Assembly: GCA_009746045.1 (NCBI GenBank)
Contig: RPFO01001831.1
Location: 62,001 to 126,000 of the forward strand
Reading direction: 5' to 3'
DNA length: 64,000 nt
Source: Mesostigma viride
Lineage: Eukaryota; Streptophyta; Mesostigmatophyceae; Mesostigmatales; Mesostigmataceae
A program made the translations under genes and the position numbers. Below the pieces are notes generated by a model, which had not been told where the DNA came from, made no database searches, and was given only the letters and a program-made list of their open reading frames with translations. Shown in pieces: positions 38,418 through 49,352 of this stretch. Each line of letters begins with the position of its first letter. Position 1 is the stretch's first letter.

Positions 38418-39584
38418 GTAATGCCAGCCATGCCAGGTAAAGCTGAGTTATCGTTTCCTTGTCGACGTAAGACGTTTATGTATACGTTCTAGCTTGTGTA
38501 GCACATTCTTTTTGCATTATTCATGTTCTTTCTTGACCATGGCCTGGCCCCTTCCTAAAACACCATTCTTAGATGCCTCCCTCAGTCAGTTGACCTGCCA
38601 TACTTGATAGTGTGATGGTGATAAGTTTTAGAGGCTGTATGGGTTTGAATACCTCCATATATGTTTGTTATACATTTCCCACACACATATTGCATGAGTG
38701 TGAGGCAGTTGGCTGGTCTCTGTGGCATCATCAAGCATGTAACCGGTGAGTAGAAGCTTCCCATTGTCAGTGAGCATGTGCCACCAGGTGTGCTGGCCAT
38801 CACCTGGCAAGCTATAGCAGCTTAGGCCTAGTTTATCCTTGCTAGGGCAAGCTGAAATAGGCTTCACATCACTAGTTTGTTGGTGGCTGCCTCCTAGAAT
38901 GCATGCCTTGCGTAGGGTGTCCGTACCACGTTACCTACGTGCATGGACAAGGTGGCACCTGCACATAGGTGCCATGTAAGGGCAGTGTGATGATGCAGTT
39001 ATGTTTCCCCATCATTGTGGAAGGGAAATGTATTGTATGGCATGGTTGGTGGCCTTATTAGTAGGTAGTATGCCAAGCCCTACCCCCTTGGTTGCTTTTT
39101 ACCAACGGTACCCCTACGGGCTGTACTGGGTGTACGTAGCTGCTGGTATACCCAACCAAGTGATGACCCCAATGGCTCAAACTGCTCAGCAACTAATTGT
39201 TTATCATCCCTGAAGTGGTAAGTGCCTAGCTCTTAGAACATGATTCAAAATACACATTCTACCAAAACTGAAAACGCGCGTCTTGACCGCCCTGACTTTG
39301 ACGGTAGTTATACATGGCCTACTCTGAATATATGTAAGGTTGTGATGTATCAACCCGAAGAGCAACTCATGCACATGCTTGGCCCCCAAGGACAGCCATT
39401 GGATATGGGTAGGTTGGATGGCATCTGGTTTTCAAAGTTGTGAAGTTACAACCGATGCATCGGCAGTATTTCTGCCCATTTAGGGGTTAAGTTTGACAAC
39501 TGTGATGACTACCATTGCACATGCATCCTTTTTGACATTACAATAGCGGGATTAGGCAACATTCTCATCCTCACCGCTTGCGGG

Positions 39585-40115
39585 TAAAAAAAACTGGCAA
39601 CCAAACACCATGCCACACGTGGCACACTCAAGCATACACCAAGGTGGGTAATAAAAACTGGCAACCAAACACCATGCCACACGTGGCACACTCAAGCATA
39701 CACCAAGGTGGGTAAAAAAAACTGGCAACCAAACACCATGCCACACGTGGCACACTCAAGCATTATACACCAAGGTGGGTAAAAAAAACTGGCAACCAAA
39801 CACCATGCCACACGTGGCACACTCAAGCATACACCAAGGTGGGTAAAAAAAACTGGCAACCAAACACCATGCCACACGTGGCACACTCAAGCATACACCA
39901 AGGTGGGTAAAAAAACTGGCAACCAAACACCATGCCACACGTGGCACACTCAAGCATTATACACCAAGGTGGGTAAAAAAAACTGGCAACCAAACACCAT
40001 GCCACACGTGGCACACTCAAGCATTATACACCAAGGTGGGTAAAAAAAACTGGCAACCAAACACCATGCCACACGTGGCACACTCAAGCATTATACACCA
40101 AGGTGGGTAAAAAAA
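39585..40115. repeat. 64-68-bp tandem repeat inside the Harbinger element
   Basis: About eight units containing GGGTAAAAAAAACTGGCAAC and CATGCCACACGTGGCACACT; the length difference comes from CATACACC versus CATTATACACC. The array ends at the transposase 3' end. Minus-strand open frames over it are repeat artefacts. Confidence 0.92.
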
Positions 40116-40120
40116 ACTGG

Positions 40121-40910
40121 CTAGCATGTTGCATGTCGTAGGTCACATGTCAATGCACGGTGAAGGATGCCAAAGCGGTGAATAGGAATCCCAAATGCAC
40201 GCTCTATGACCTGCCTGCACAAAGAGATGTAATAGTTACATGCGTCCTCTTGGACGCTGAGACCCCTTCCTGGGTAGGGAGTCACAAGCCAAGGCTTGAT
40301 GATGTATGCCTCATCTGCCACTATGTAGAATCCTTCTGGCAGGCTAACACGTGCCAATTCCGTGTGCAAAGAGCTGACACGAAATGCGACACTGTCATTG
40401 GTACTGCCGCAACATTTGTTGGAGCCATACAGAAAACGACATTTCGAATCGCACACAGCTTGCATGACAAGCGCATAAAACCCCTTACGATTCTAGTACT
40501 GCCTGGGGTTCGCTACCTCCGACTTGAAGTTTTTTTTTTTATCTTGATTGCGATACCATCGAGCGCACCAACACAACCATCAACAACTCCCCTGGTCGTC
40601 TGGTTGAAACCATCGGCCAAACGCGACAGTTCTCCCGAATCATCCGTGGTTGCGAGTGCGCTTCTCATTAGCAGCTCGCGGCAAGCCAAACCGACTTACG
40701 TAGGGCTTGGAAACGTGCACCACGCCTGGAGAGACCTCTTTATCCTGTACGCCTTCGCATCATCTTCAAATCCTGCAAATCATTCCAGTCCTCCCTGTCA
40801 ATCCTGTCCTCGTCGGGCTTGCGCATAAGGTGGTATGACTGGCGAGACATTATGGCCGCGTGTTTTCGTGCTTTAATTACGCAACTGAAATGGTCGGAAT
40901 TACCAACTGC
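40121..40910 (-). pseudogene. PIF/Harbinger (HARBI1-type, DDE_Tnp_4) transposase, decayed
   Basis: On the minus strand: VVDGCVGALDGIAIKIK; after a run of A's and an in-frame TAG, NRKGFYALVMQAVCDSKCRF; then CCGSTNDSVAFRVS; LPEGFYIVADEAYIIKPWL; and CRQVIERAFGIPIHRFGIL. The DDE triad is visible: D in AVCD, D in VADEAY, E in VIERAF. Breaks include the TAG just before NRKGF, a poly-A run (minus strand, about 40529-40540) that shifts the frame, and missing N-terminal continuity. An upstream open frame (40740-40922, RKPDEDRIDREDWNDL) may be the N-terminal exon, since a donor-like TAC/GTAAGT lies near 40700. Confidence 0.85.
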
Positions 40911-41431
40911 AATGGCACACACAGCTATGGCAACCAGCCTTCACGTCGGTAGCAGCAGCCCGACCACCAGGGTTTTCCCGCCAATTCATTTTTTTTTCTT
41001 AGTTCGTGAGTGATATGGCGAAATCGGTGTGCAATCGGAGAAAGTTGCGGCGATGGCTGCCTTGGGCGTTGAGCTCCGCTCACGTCGCTGGCAGGCGTTG
41101 CTGGCAGGCCTCTGACTTTCCCGCCCTTTTTCTTCTAATCTTGCGATCCTGGCGAGAATAAAATTTTAACAGGCCCTTCTGGAGGTGCATGGCTAAAAGT
41201 GGCCCGTTTTAGTTAAAAACGACGAGGCTTGGGGACCGTTGATGCAAAACCCCCATCGATCTTACCGTCCGTTCTCTCCCGCCAGTTTTATCAAAAGTCC
41301 GTATAGACCGGGCCTAAGTGTATTAAAAAACAACTCTCTGCTTGGAGTTCCGGTGAAAAACGCAGGGGAAGTGGCGCGGGGTGGGTAGTTCCGGTGGCAA
41401 ACGCAGGGGAAGTGGCGCGGGGGGGGGGAGC

Positions 41432-41852
41432 GGCCTCTGAGAACTAAGGAATACTAAGCGAAAATGCCACGTAGGGGCACAAAGAGAGACTGAACTGAAT
41501 CGTACTGAGTTACCGCGAATGAGGGGAAGAAGGGCTAGGGGAGGGAAAGGAGTAGCGACGAATCGAGTGAACTGTCGAAGAGACGGGAAGACTCCTCGGG
41601 CTTGGGGGAGGATGAGAGTAGCAGCGAACAGAAGGAAAGGCCTCTGAGAACTAAGGAATACTAAGCGAAAATGCCACGTAGGGGCACAAAGAGAGACTGA
41701 ACTGAATCGTACTGAGTTACCGCGAATGAGGGGAAGAAGGGCTAGGGGAGGGAAAGGAGTAGCGACGAATCGAGTGAACTGTCGAAGAGACGGGAAGACT
41801 CCTCGGGCTTGGGGGAGGATGAGAGTAGCAGCGAACAGAAGGAAAGGGAAAT
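41432..41852. repeat. 207-bp tandem duplication (two copies)
   Basis: GGCCTCTGAGAACTAAGGAA begins copies at 41432 and 41639, and the copies look identical by eye. It follows two shorter copies of CGCAGGGGAAGTGGCGCGGG (41.36 and 41.40 kb). Confidence 0.9.
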
Positions 41853-42556
41853 ATAAGCTGCCGCGAGAGGGAGAACTGAACGGCCGAGTGATTATGAGCT
41901 GACGAGAGTGCTTCTGTGGGGGTTCGTTTACATTGGGGCCAGGCGGACACTGGCGGACAGCAGAAATTGGGGGCGTGGGGGCACGCCACGTAGTCGCCTC
42001 CGCGAGGAGACTGGACTGCGAGTAGCGACGAACTGCGGCAGGGGAACTGCGGGCTGCCGGGGTGTGGGGGGGTCCGTTAGGTGGGTGGGGGGGTGCGGGG
42101 GTGCGGGTGAGGAGAATCGGCGGTGGGGGAAAAGCTGACGCGTCCGCGTCAGGTTGGGGGGGGGGGGCTTGTTGAGAATTAGGAAACGTTTAGCTGAGAA
42201 GATCGAAAGTTTATAATTTTCCTCACAGCATGGTACTAGGGTTCGCATACTTCTGACAAAGTTATAGAGGTGTTCTGGCCGGTCAAAGTACAAGGGGTCA
42301 GGGTACTTTTTCACGTAAAACGTGCATTCCGGAAAACGACGACCTGGCCATGGCGGCTTGCGCCCACGCATGGCATTTACGTTTGCGTTCGAATTTTCTG
42401 GCCAAACTTAGGATATTGATTTTATACGTCCTAAAGATGCTACAGGCCAATTTTTGGTTCGCGGGAATGCCATTTGATAGGTGTCGGCAGCGTTCTTGCT
42501 GGAAAAAACTGCGATCAGGCCGGACGATAGAAACGTTGACAGCAATACCTTTACGG
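41853..42556. other. GC-skewed region without a clear gene
   Basis: G-rich runs (42.05-42.17 kb). A minus-strand open frame at 41928-42371 is proline/arginine-rich with no recognisable domain. Confidence 0.35.
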
Positions 42557-43694
42557 CGTATTTTAAAGGATATATTGGTTTCTTTGTACTTACTATGATA
42601 CATAGTAGTCATAAACGTGCAAGGGTGGCAAGAAATCGCCGAATCTAGCGACCATGCTGCACAACTTTGGTGTGCCGAAATGCGCCATTTTGCGGCCACC
42701 GCCTGGGCCAAGGTAACGCCATCCATGCCTGGTAAAGCTTCAGCATCGTTTTCCTATCGATGTTTGACATTTATATATATGTTCTAGCTTGTGTAGCACA
42801 TTCTTTTTGCATTATTCATGCTCTTTCTTGACCCTGGCCTGGCCCCTTTCTAAAACACCCTTCTTAGATGCTTCCCTCAGTCAGTTGACCTGCCACAGTG
42901 TGATGGTGATAAGTTTTAGATGCTGTATGGGTTTGAATACCTCCATATATGTTTGTTATACATTTCCCATACACATATTGCATGATTGTGAGGCAGTTGG
43001 CTGGTCTCTGTGGCATCATCAAGCACGTAACTGGTGAGTAAAAGCTTCCCATTGACAGCATGTGCCACCAGGTGTGCTGGCCATCACCTGGCAAGCTATA
43101 GCAGCTTAGGCCTAGTTTATCCTTGCTAGGGCAGGCTGAAATAGGCTCAACGTCACTAGTTTGTTGGTGGCTGCCTCCTATAATGTATGCCTTGCGTAGG
43201 GTATCCGTACCACGTTACCTACGTGCATGGACAAGCTGGCACCTGCACATAGGTGCCATGTAAGGGCAGTGTGATGATGCAGTTATGTTTCCCCATCATT
43301 GTGGAAGGGAAATGTATTGTATGGCATGGTTGGGGGCCATATTAGTAGGTATTAGTAGGTAGTATGCCCACCCCTACCCCCTTGGTTGCTTTTTACCAAC
43401 GGTACCCCTATGGGCTGTACTGGGTGTAACTGCTGGTATACCCACCCAAATGATGACCCCAATGGCTCAAACTGTTCAGCAACTAATTGTTTATCATCCC
43501 TGAAGTGGTAGGTGCCTAGGTCTTATAACATAATTCAAAATGCACATTCTACCAAAAATGAAAACGCGCGTCTCGACCCCCCTAACTTTGGCGGTAGTTT
43601 TCAAATGGCCTACCCTGCAGATATGTTAGGTTGTGATAGCTCACCCCGAAGGGCAACTCATGGACATGCTTGACCCACAAGGACAGCCCTTGGA
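42557..43694. mobile_element. Partial second copy of the Harbinger internal region
   Basis: Aligns collinearly by eye with 38262-39404, from GGCGTATTTTAAAGGATATA to GGACAGCCCTTGGAT, with scattered substitutions and small indels. It lacks terminal repeats, transposase and the 64-68-bp array. Confidence 0.85.
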
Positions 43695-43924
43695 TCAAAG
43701 AGACAACCAGCGCAGGCCAGAAATCGGGAGAATCCGGACCATGGTAGCTCGAGCCTGCCGTTATCTTTTCCGCGTTTTCGAGTCGTTCAGGATGATGAAG
43801 ATGAATGGTGATGGAAATGTGTATCCTTGTGCATTGAAATTATGGCTGGCTTACGTGTGGAGCGACTAGATGACCTAGACGGTGGGGCCGGAAACAGCAT
43901 GCTTGATCAGGGCGTGTGTTTCTA
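43694..43924 (+). repeat. Dispersed 230-bp repeat, left copy
   Basis: Near-identical to 53551-53793, same orientation. Starts ATCAAAGAGACAACCAGCGC, includes GGACCATGGTAGCTCGAGCC and ends CTTGATCAGGGCGTGTG. Confidence 0.9.
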
Positions 43925-44252
43925 GCCTAGCTGGCCGGGAGTGTCTAGTGGTGAGCACCAGTTGCTGCGATCGCTCTCCCACCATTTACGAGGAAATACC
44001 CGCAAATGGAAAACCACTGAAAAGGTCTAGCTAGTCAGTCATCACGTTAGCCATGCCATGATTCCAAACGTCCAAGAACTGCACACGGTGCAAAGGCAAA
44101 AAGCCGGAGGACAGCACTTTCAAATGTGCGGCGGGAACCAAAAGCCCGCGGATGCCAGAAAACATCGTGTTGCGGCAGCGACGCGACGATGTGGACAACG
44201 AATCCAGTGCCAAGCTCGGAACGGCCGCAAAGGAGATCTGGCATCACAGGGT
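43925..44252. other. Sequence 3' of the RT ORF
   Basis: Possibly the 3' untranslated part of the Penelope-like element (transcribed right to left). No second domain such as a GIY-YIG endonuclease was recognised. Confidence 0.3.
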
Positions 44253-45821
44253 TCAGATGTGCGGAGATACTATGCGATCCAGCCGGTCCACGACCTGTTT
44301 GTAGAGCTTGTGCCAAGGGGCAGCACCGAACAGATGTGGGTGACGTTGCAAAAAACATCGGACTTGACGGAGCATAATGGCTCGGTCATAGTCTTTGACC
44401 AATAAACGCTGCAAGAGCTCAACAAGAGTCGTGATGAAATCAACACGATAAGAACAAAGACGGGAAAAACGATGTAACTGAGAAAGAACAACACCATATT
44501 TTGCTGTGTGGGAAAGGAGACTGTGAATATCGGGGTAACGAATAAAAGGAATTTGCTGGTATTTAGGATCCTTGCGCTTATCATAGACAGCCGTACGCCA
44601 GCCCTTCTTGTTATGGGTAATGTTAAGATCGAGGTAATTGCAATGAGTATCCTCCGACGTGAGCTTTAATGTGAGGGACGCTTGCGGGTAGATGCCAGGC
44701 AGACCAGCGGTGATATACAAATGGGTTGCGAAATCAGGGTTGTCGAAAGCGATGACATCATCAATGTATCGACATGTATGGATAAAACGCCTGATGAGAA
44801 CATCATCGTTTGAGGCAATGAGATTCTCCATGAATGCAAGCTCATAAGTGTATAGATAGAGGTTTGCAAGGAGCCCGGCACAGTTAGTGCCCATAGGGAT
44901 GCCGATAGCTTGTTGGTATACATTGCCCGCAAAACAGATGAAGGTGTTATCAACAAGATAGGAGATCCAATGGACAAGGTCAGCCTTCGTGATAATATAA
45001 TTATAACCATCCCGCACGATAGCACCTGCCGCGATCCCTGAGAGCCACGTTGCCGTGGGCTTGGTCTGAGAAACACGCACGTGCAGGTGGTTGCGCCCGT
45101 GAGGCCTACGTGCATACAGACGAGTAAGGAGGCTATCTAAACGAGCTTTCAAATCGTGCAAATCTAGTGTTGTATATAGAGTGGTGAAATCATAGGTGGC
45201 TATGGGCATAGGTATACGTTTCTCTGCTGCTGTCTTAGAACGGCTGAGGGCGGCAAGGCGTAGGCGTACTTGGGCTGAGTCTATGACGATCCAACTACCA
45301 GCGCATTCATACCCGGCATTCGACAGCACCTCCACCCATAATGCATTGGCTTCGGGGAGAAGAGCATTCAAAGCATGGCAGATGAGTTTCGAGAGAGGCA
45401 TCAGTGGGGCTGAATGCGACGCAGCAATGGTGCGCAAAGCAACAGGAGTTTTGTGCAGCTTAAGAGTGAGATACAGATATGGGAACGTAGTGGTGGTGGC
45501 GCGTCGCTGCCGCTTAAGGAATGCCCGAGCAAAAATGTTTTGGCTGTGCAGAAAAGCCCGATGAGCAGCAGTGATACTGGCGGTGGACTGTGCACGCTGA
45601 ACATAGGTAGGGCTGGACGCCAACTCGTGTTGCAAAGTAGCAAGGTAGTGCTTCTTGCATATGAAAGCAAAGTTGTTGGCACTCTTGTCAACACACGTGA
45701 TGATAAAGTCCTGCTTGAAGTGGTCAAGAAGTGCTTTATCTGTGGTGTTGAGCCAGGTGGTGCGGTGGACCTGCTGGAGACGGTAATCAACCCTAAGCTC
45801 GTCTGGATTTGTACTAGAACA
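44253..45821 (-). CDS. Penelope-like reverse transcriptase, 5'-truncated
   Basis: Frame open from 45821 to the stop at 44253 (522 codons). The upstream stop is TAG at 45822-45824, and no ATG occurs in the N-terminal quarter, so the start is missing. N-terminal RT residues VDKSANNFAFICKKHYLATL are followed by LYLTLKLHKTP, YDFTTLYTTLDLHDLKARL (motif A aspartate), IGIPMGTNCAGLLANLYLYT (motif B), CRYIDDVIAF (catalytic YIDD) and CNYLDLNITHNKKGW (NYLDL). These motifs match a Penelope-like RT type known from many eukaryotes. All catalytic residues are present, and there are no stops over about 1.5 kb, so the copy is young or constrained. The C-terminal tail ends DRLDRIVSPHI. No endonuclease domain is visible. 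It sits beside GTGACACC octamer arrays. Confidence 0.8.
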   Translation of the reverse strand, partial: CSSTNPDELRVDYRLQQVHRTTWLNTTDKALLDHFKQDFIITCVDKSANNFAFICKKHYLATLQHELASSPTYVQRAQSTASITAAHRAFLHSQNIFARAFLKRQRRATTTTFPYLYLTLKLHKTPVALRTIAASHSAPLMPLSKLICHALNALLPEANALWVEVLSNAGYECAGSWIVIDSAQVRLRLAALSRSKTAAEKRIPMPIATYDFTTLYTTLDLHDLKARLDSLLTRLYARRPHGRNHLHVRVSQTKPTATWLSGIAAGAIVRDGYNYIITKADLVHWISYLVDNTFICFAGNVYQQAIGIPMGTNCAGLLANLYLYTYELAFMENLIASNDDVLIRRFIHTCRYIDDVIAFDNPDFATHLYITAGLPGIYPQASLTLKLTSEDTHCNYLDLNITHNKKGWRTAVYDKRKDPKYQQIPFIRYPDIHSLLSHTAKYGVVLSQLHRFSRLCSYRVDFITTLVELLQRLLVKDYDRAIMLRQVRCFLQRHPHLFGAAPWHKLYKQVVDRLDRIVSPHI

Positions 45822-45904
45822 CTACTACAAATTGAGATTTTTCAAACTTTGTTATTTAGGGCCTCTCGTAAGTCCAAAGCATGTAGGTTATTGTCCCAAC
45901 ATGT

Positions 45905-46450
45905 TGTGACACCGTGACACCGTGACACCGTGACACCGTGACACCGTGACACCATAACGCTAGTATTTTACGATTTTGTATGGTGTCACAAGGTAATGTG
46001 GCGCCCATGGGGTTGCAACAATGATATTACATTGCCCAGAAGCACTGATTAACATGAGGTGACATTGTGACACCGTGACACCGTGACACCGTGACACGAT
46101 GGCACCATAACGCTAGTATTTTACGATTTTGTATGGTGTCACAAGGTAATGTGGCGCCCATGGGGTTGCAACAATGATATTACATTGCCCAGAAGCACTG
46201 ATTAACATGAGGTGACATTGTGACACCGTGACACCGTGACACCGTGACACCGTGACACCGTGACACCGTGACACCGTGACACCGTGACACGATGGCACCA
46301 TAACGCTAGTATTTTACGATTTTGTATGGTGTCACAAGGTAATGTGGCGCCCATGGGGTTGCAACAATGATATTACATTGCCCAGAAGCACTGATTAACA
46401 TGAGGTGACATTGTGACACCGTGACATCGTGACATTGTGACACCGTGACA
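45905..46450. repeat. Compound satellite: GTGACACC octamers plus 113-bp spacer
   Basis: Three turns of a block starting ACCATAACGCTAGTATTTTA at about 45951, 46104 and 46297, separated by variable runs of GTGACACC. Periods are 153 and 193 bp; the difference (40) equals five octamers. A fourth, decayed block follows to about 46450. Confidence 0.93.
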
Positions 46451-46694
46451 GCATGATAGTGACAATATGACACGATAGCACTAGCATTTCATGATTTTGT
46501 TGTTTAGTGCCACAAAGTATTAACGCAACATTAATGTATTATGCAACCATGTATAAATAAAAGAAAATTTATGAATATGATGGATGACCAATAATCCCTA
46601 TTACATGGCCTAGCAAACTTGCATCTGCCAACTGTGTCTCTCTGCCTCTTTAATATCAAATGCAAGATAAAATAATGTATAAATTAGCTTAAAC
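46451..46694. other. AT-rich spacer
   Basis: No gene or repeat recognised. Confidence 0.4.
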
Positions 46695-47715
46695 TTACCT
46701 GACAATGATTTGCATACAGCTTTCTTTAATGCAGAATCTGGTGCCAAGCAAATGCCGTATCAAAACCATACATGCCCAATCTAATATGAACCATAATAAT
46801 CGTGTTGCCCCGACTCGTCTACATCTTGCGAGTAGGGTGGCCTTTTCCGCGGTGGAGCCTGGGCATGTGCCAGGTTGTGGGGCCGGCCGGACGTGGGCGT
46901 TGTAGGCCCACGTCCCTTGCTCATCAAAATGACTATGACCCATGAAATGAGAATCCCTGGCTGCATAACCTCCTCCCTCATCATGATGTTGCCAGTCTTG
47001 CTCCCCGGCGGCCTTGGGGATTTGGGGCCTCGGCTTTGTCTTCCTTGGAGATCTCCTTAGAGGGGGGGCTGCGGCATAACGGTAAGTGCCGTCATTGTAA
47101 TGCTGCACGGGCTCAGGGTTCTCAACGTAGGTGGTTTGTTGCAATGTGCCGCGACCTCAAGGCTGATGTGTATCAGCTGCCGACCCTTCGCCAGGCTGTG
47201 GATCGTACATGCCGGCATGGTATACATAAGCATTGGCCGCTTGCCTGCCAGCGGCAGTAGGCTGGGCATGCATTCCTTGGTCGTACGGCGCGTACACACC
47301 GTGCTCGCCGTACGGTTCCCCCTCCCGATCCAGCTGCCTCGGCCCATCCATTGCGACTGCGCGCGCGCGTGGCTCTTGTTGACGGTGTGCTGGTTGCAGT
47401 CCTGTCACTTGGCCATGGGCCGCGCTGAAGCTTTCGCGTTGCCCCAACGCGGCAGGCGCAGCGGGCCGGCGAAGCTCCGTGCCAACGCCAGTGCTGGAGC
47501 TGGGTGCAGCACTTGCTGGGGTGGATGGCATTCTTCGTTGGTTCTCCAAAGCATTGACCCTCTCGGTCAGGGCCTTAACCTTGACGTACACGTGCGATTT
47601 CTTATTCCCCCGCCCTTCATCACCTACGGGTGTCCCCGCATCAACTGCGCTCTCAGTCTCCTCCCCCGTTGGCCGTGCTACGCCCGTTCCATCGTCATGC
47701 TCCGCACACAACGGT
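46695..47715 (-). pseudogene. Unrecognised gene exon interrupted by an in-frame TGA
   Basis: A good acceptor (GGCACTTTCAG, minus strand) precedes 47715. The frame then reads PLCAEHDDGTGVARPTGEE, a basic segment, VYVKVKALTERVNALENQRR (short coiled coil) and a Pro/Ala/Gln-rich tract ending EGSAADTHQP. It meets TGA at 47157-47159 and continues in the same frame as GRGTLQQTTYVENPEPVQHY, then RSPRKTKPRPQIPKAAG, to 46695. The amino-acid character is the same on both sides, so this looks like one ORF broken by a point change (for example CGA to TGA). Function unknown. It could be a transposon gag-like or DNA-binding ORF. Confidence 0.4.
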
Positions 47716-47990
47716 CTGAAAGTGCCAAAAAACAGCCTTATAACTCCTGTACGATGCAAATATTGTCGAAACATGCTAGATCTTGGTAGGTAGCATGTTC
47801 AGGACACCAGTAGAAGGATTGCAACTTTCCGGACTTACCGGACCTCAGCTGACCTATTTTTGGCATTTCTATTTTTAGCAGTTTTCCAGATTTTAATATA
47901 AACAAATACATTCTAATATGCAAATAAAGAGTTCTTGACCTGGCTGTTTGCAAGTAAGTTGATACTCATGACTAATGACTGTACACAAGA
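47716..47990. other. AT-rich, no feature
   Basis: Probable intron or intergenic DNA 5' of the broken gene. Confidence 0.35.
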
Positions 47991-47994
47991 TCTG

Positions 47995-48530
47995 ATGGTC
48001 ATCCAACCGCATTTGGTAACAAAATGCCACCAAATGCTAGCAAAAATGTGCGTTTTTTGTATTTTTCATCACATTTCATTGCAGTTTCCATACAAGCTGT
48101 GCTCGGTTGAGGCTGGAAACTTGTAGGCATCTTAAACATCATTATTCTAGACATCCCACAAAAATTCAGGTCCATCATAGGGTATTTGATGTCAGTTTGC
48201 TCACAAATGTTACCAAAAATGCACGTTTTTCGTATTTTTCATCACATTCCATGGCAGTTTCCATACAAGATGTGCTCAGTTCAGGCTGGAAACTTGCATG
48301 CATCTTTGCCATCATTATTTTAGACATTCCACAAAAATTCAGAACCATCAGAGGGTATTTGATGTCAGTTTGCTCACAAATGTTACCAAAAATGCACGTT
48401 TTTCGTATTTTTCATCACATTTCAGTGCAGTTTCCGTACAAGATGTGCTCTGTTGAGGCTGGAAACTTGCATGCATCTTAGCCATCATGATTTTAGACAT
48501 TCCACAAAAATTCAGGCCGATCATGTTCTA
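47995..48530. repeat. 173-bp tandem repeat, three copies
   Basis: GTATTTTTCATCACAT recurs at 173-bp spacing (about 48058, 48231 and 48404), with TTGAGGCTGGAAACTTG in each copy. Copies are diverged. Open frames across it are artefacts. Confidence 0.85.
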
Positions 48531-49122
48531 TTTGGTAGAGCTATCAATGCCATACCTGCCAGTTTCCATTACAAATTCTTACCCATGGATGCGAAACTGC
48601 CAGTGTGGAATATCAAGGAGACAATCTGGTCAACTCAAATAAGATGACTCACTAAAACATGGAAACCATTCACGAGTGATGTAAGACAACCCGTCCAGGA
48701 GACATACATAAAAGTTCATTGATATAGACACAGCTGACAATATGCACATGTGGCCATGTGGATGCTCACGCAATTTCTATTATAGGGAGGAGCTTGCTGA
48801 ACATAATATTGGCAGCTGTCGCATGCATGGCTAGAAAGGTCATTTTACACGTGCACCCACAGCATGCCAAGTAATGTAGTTGCAAATTACTCAACACGCG
48901 GCATGGCGCTGATGCGTTTGCGCGCCCTCATCTCGGTATCGCTAGCTAGGAGGTAGTGGCACCTCCCTGCACAATCTCTGCCTGACCTTGTCAGCCTTCA
49001 TGCACTGTGTCAACATGGACACCCCCACACCCTTGCCCTTGGCATCACAGCCAAGCTTTCGACGGTGGTTGGTGAAGCTCTTGGTGTCCTCCTTGCGCAT
49101 GTGGTGCATGTGCAAGTTACTA
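48531..49122. other. No clear gene
   Basis: Contains GAATATCAAGGAGACAATCT (48.61 kb) and GTAAGACAACCCGTCCAGGA (48.68 kb), members of the recurring GAGACAAC motif set. Confidence 0.35.
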
Positions 49123-49296
49123 AGTGAGTGAGTGAGTGAGTGAGTGAGTGAGTGAGTGAGTGAGTGAGTGAGTGAGTGAGTGAGTGAGTGAGTGAGTGAG
49201 TGAGTGAGTGAGTGAGTGAGTGAGTGAGTGAGTGAGTGAGTGAGTGAGTGAGTGAGTGAGTGAGTGAGTGAGTGAGTGAGTGAGTGAGTGAGTGAG

Positions 49297-49348
<52 letters not shown>

Positions 49349-49350
49349 TG
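49123..49350. repeat. GAGT then GCGT tetranucleotide arrays
   Basis: (GTGA)n from about 49123 to 49296, switching cleanly to (GTGC)n at 49297-49348. Confidence 0.95.
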
Positions 49351-49352
49351 AG

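Larger units (their letters stand above)
37864..41314. mobile_element. PIF/Harbinger DNA transposon, 3451 bp
   Basis: Left end GGCCCGGTCTATACGGATTT and right end (minus strand) GGCCCGGTCTATACGGACTT are terminal inverted repeats, flanked on both sides by TAA (37861-37863 and 41315-41317). A 3-bp TTA/TAA duplication with GGCC-type ends is diagnostic of PIF/Harbinger. Inside are a decayed DDE transposase (minus strand), a divergent plus-strand candidate second ORF and a 64-68-bp tandem repeat. Confidence 0.9.

Noticed and set aside
45905-46450. Telomeric repeat
   Set aside because: GTGACACC does not resemble TTTAGGG-type telomere repeats and is interrupted by unique blocks; no chromosome end is seen.
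47995-48530. Plus-strand ORF of 124 codons
   Set aside because: Coincides with the 173-bp tandem repeat and shows repeat periodicity, not protein features.
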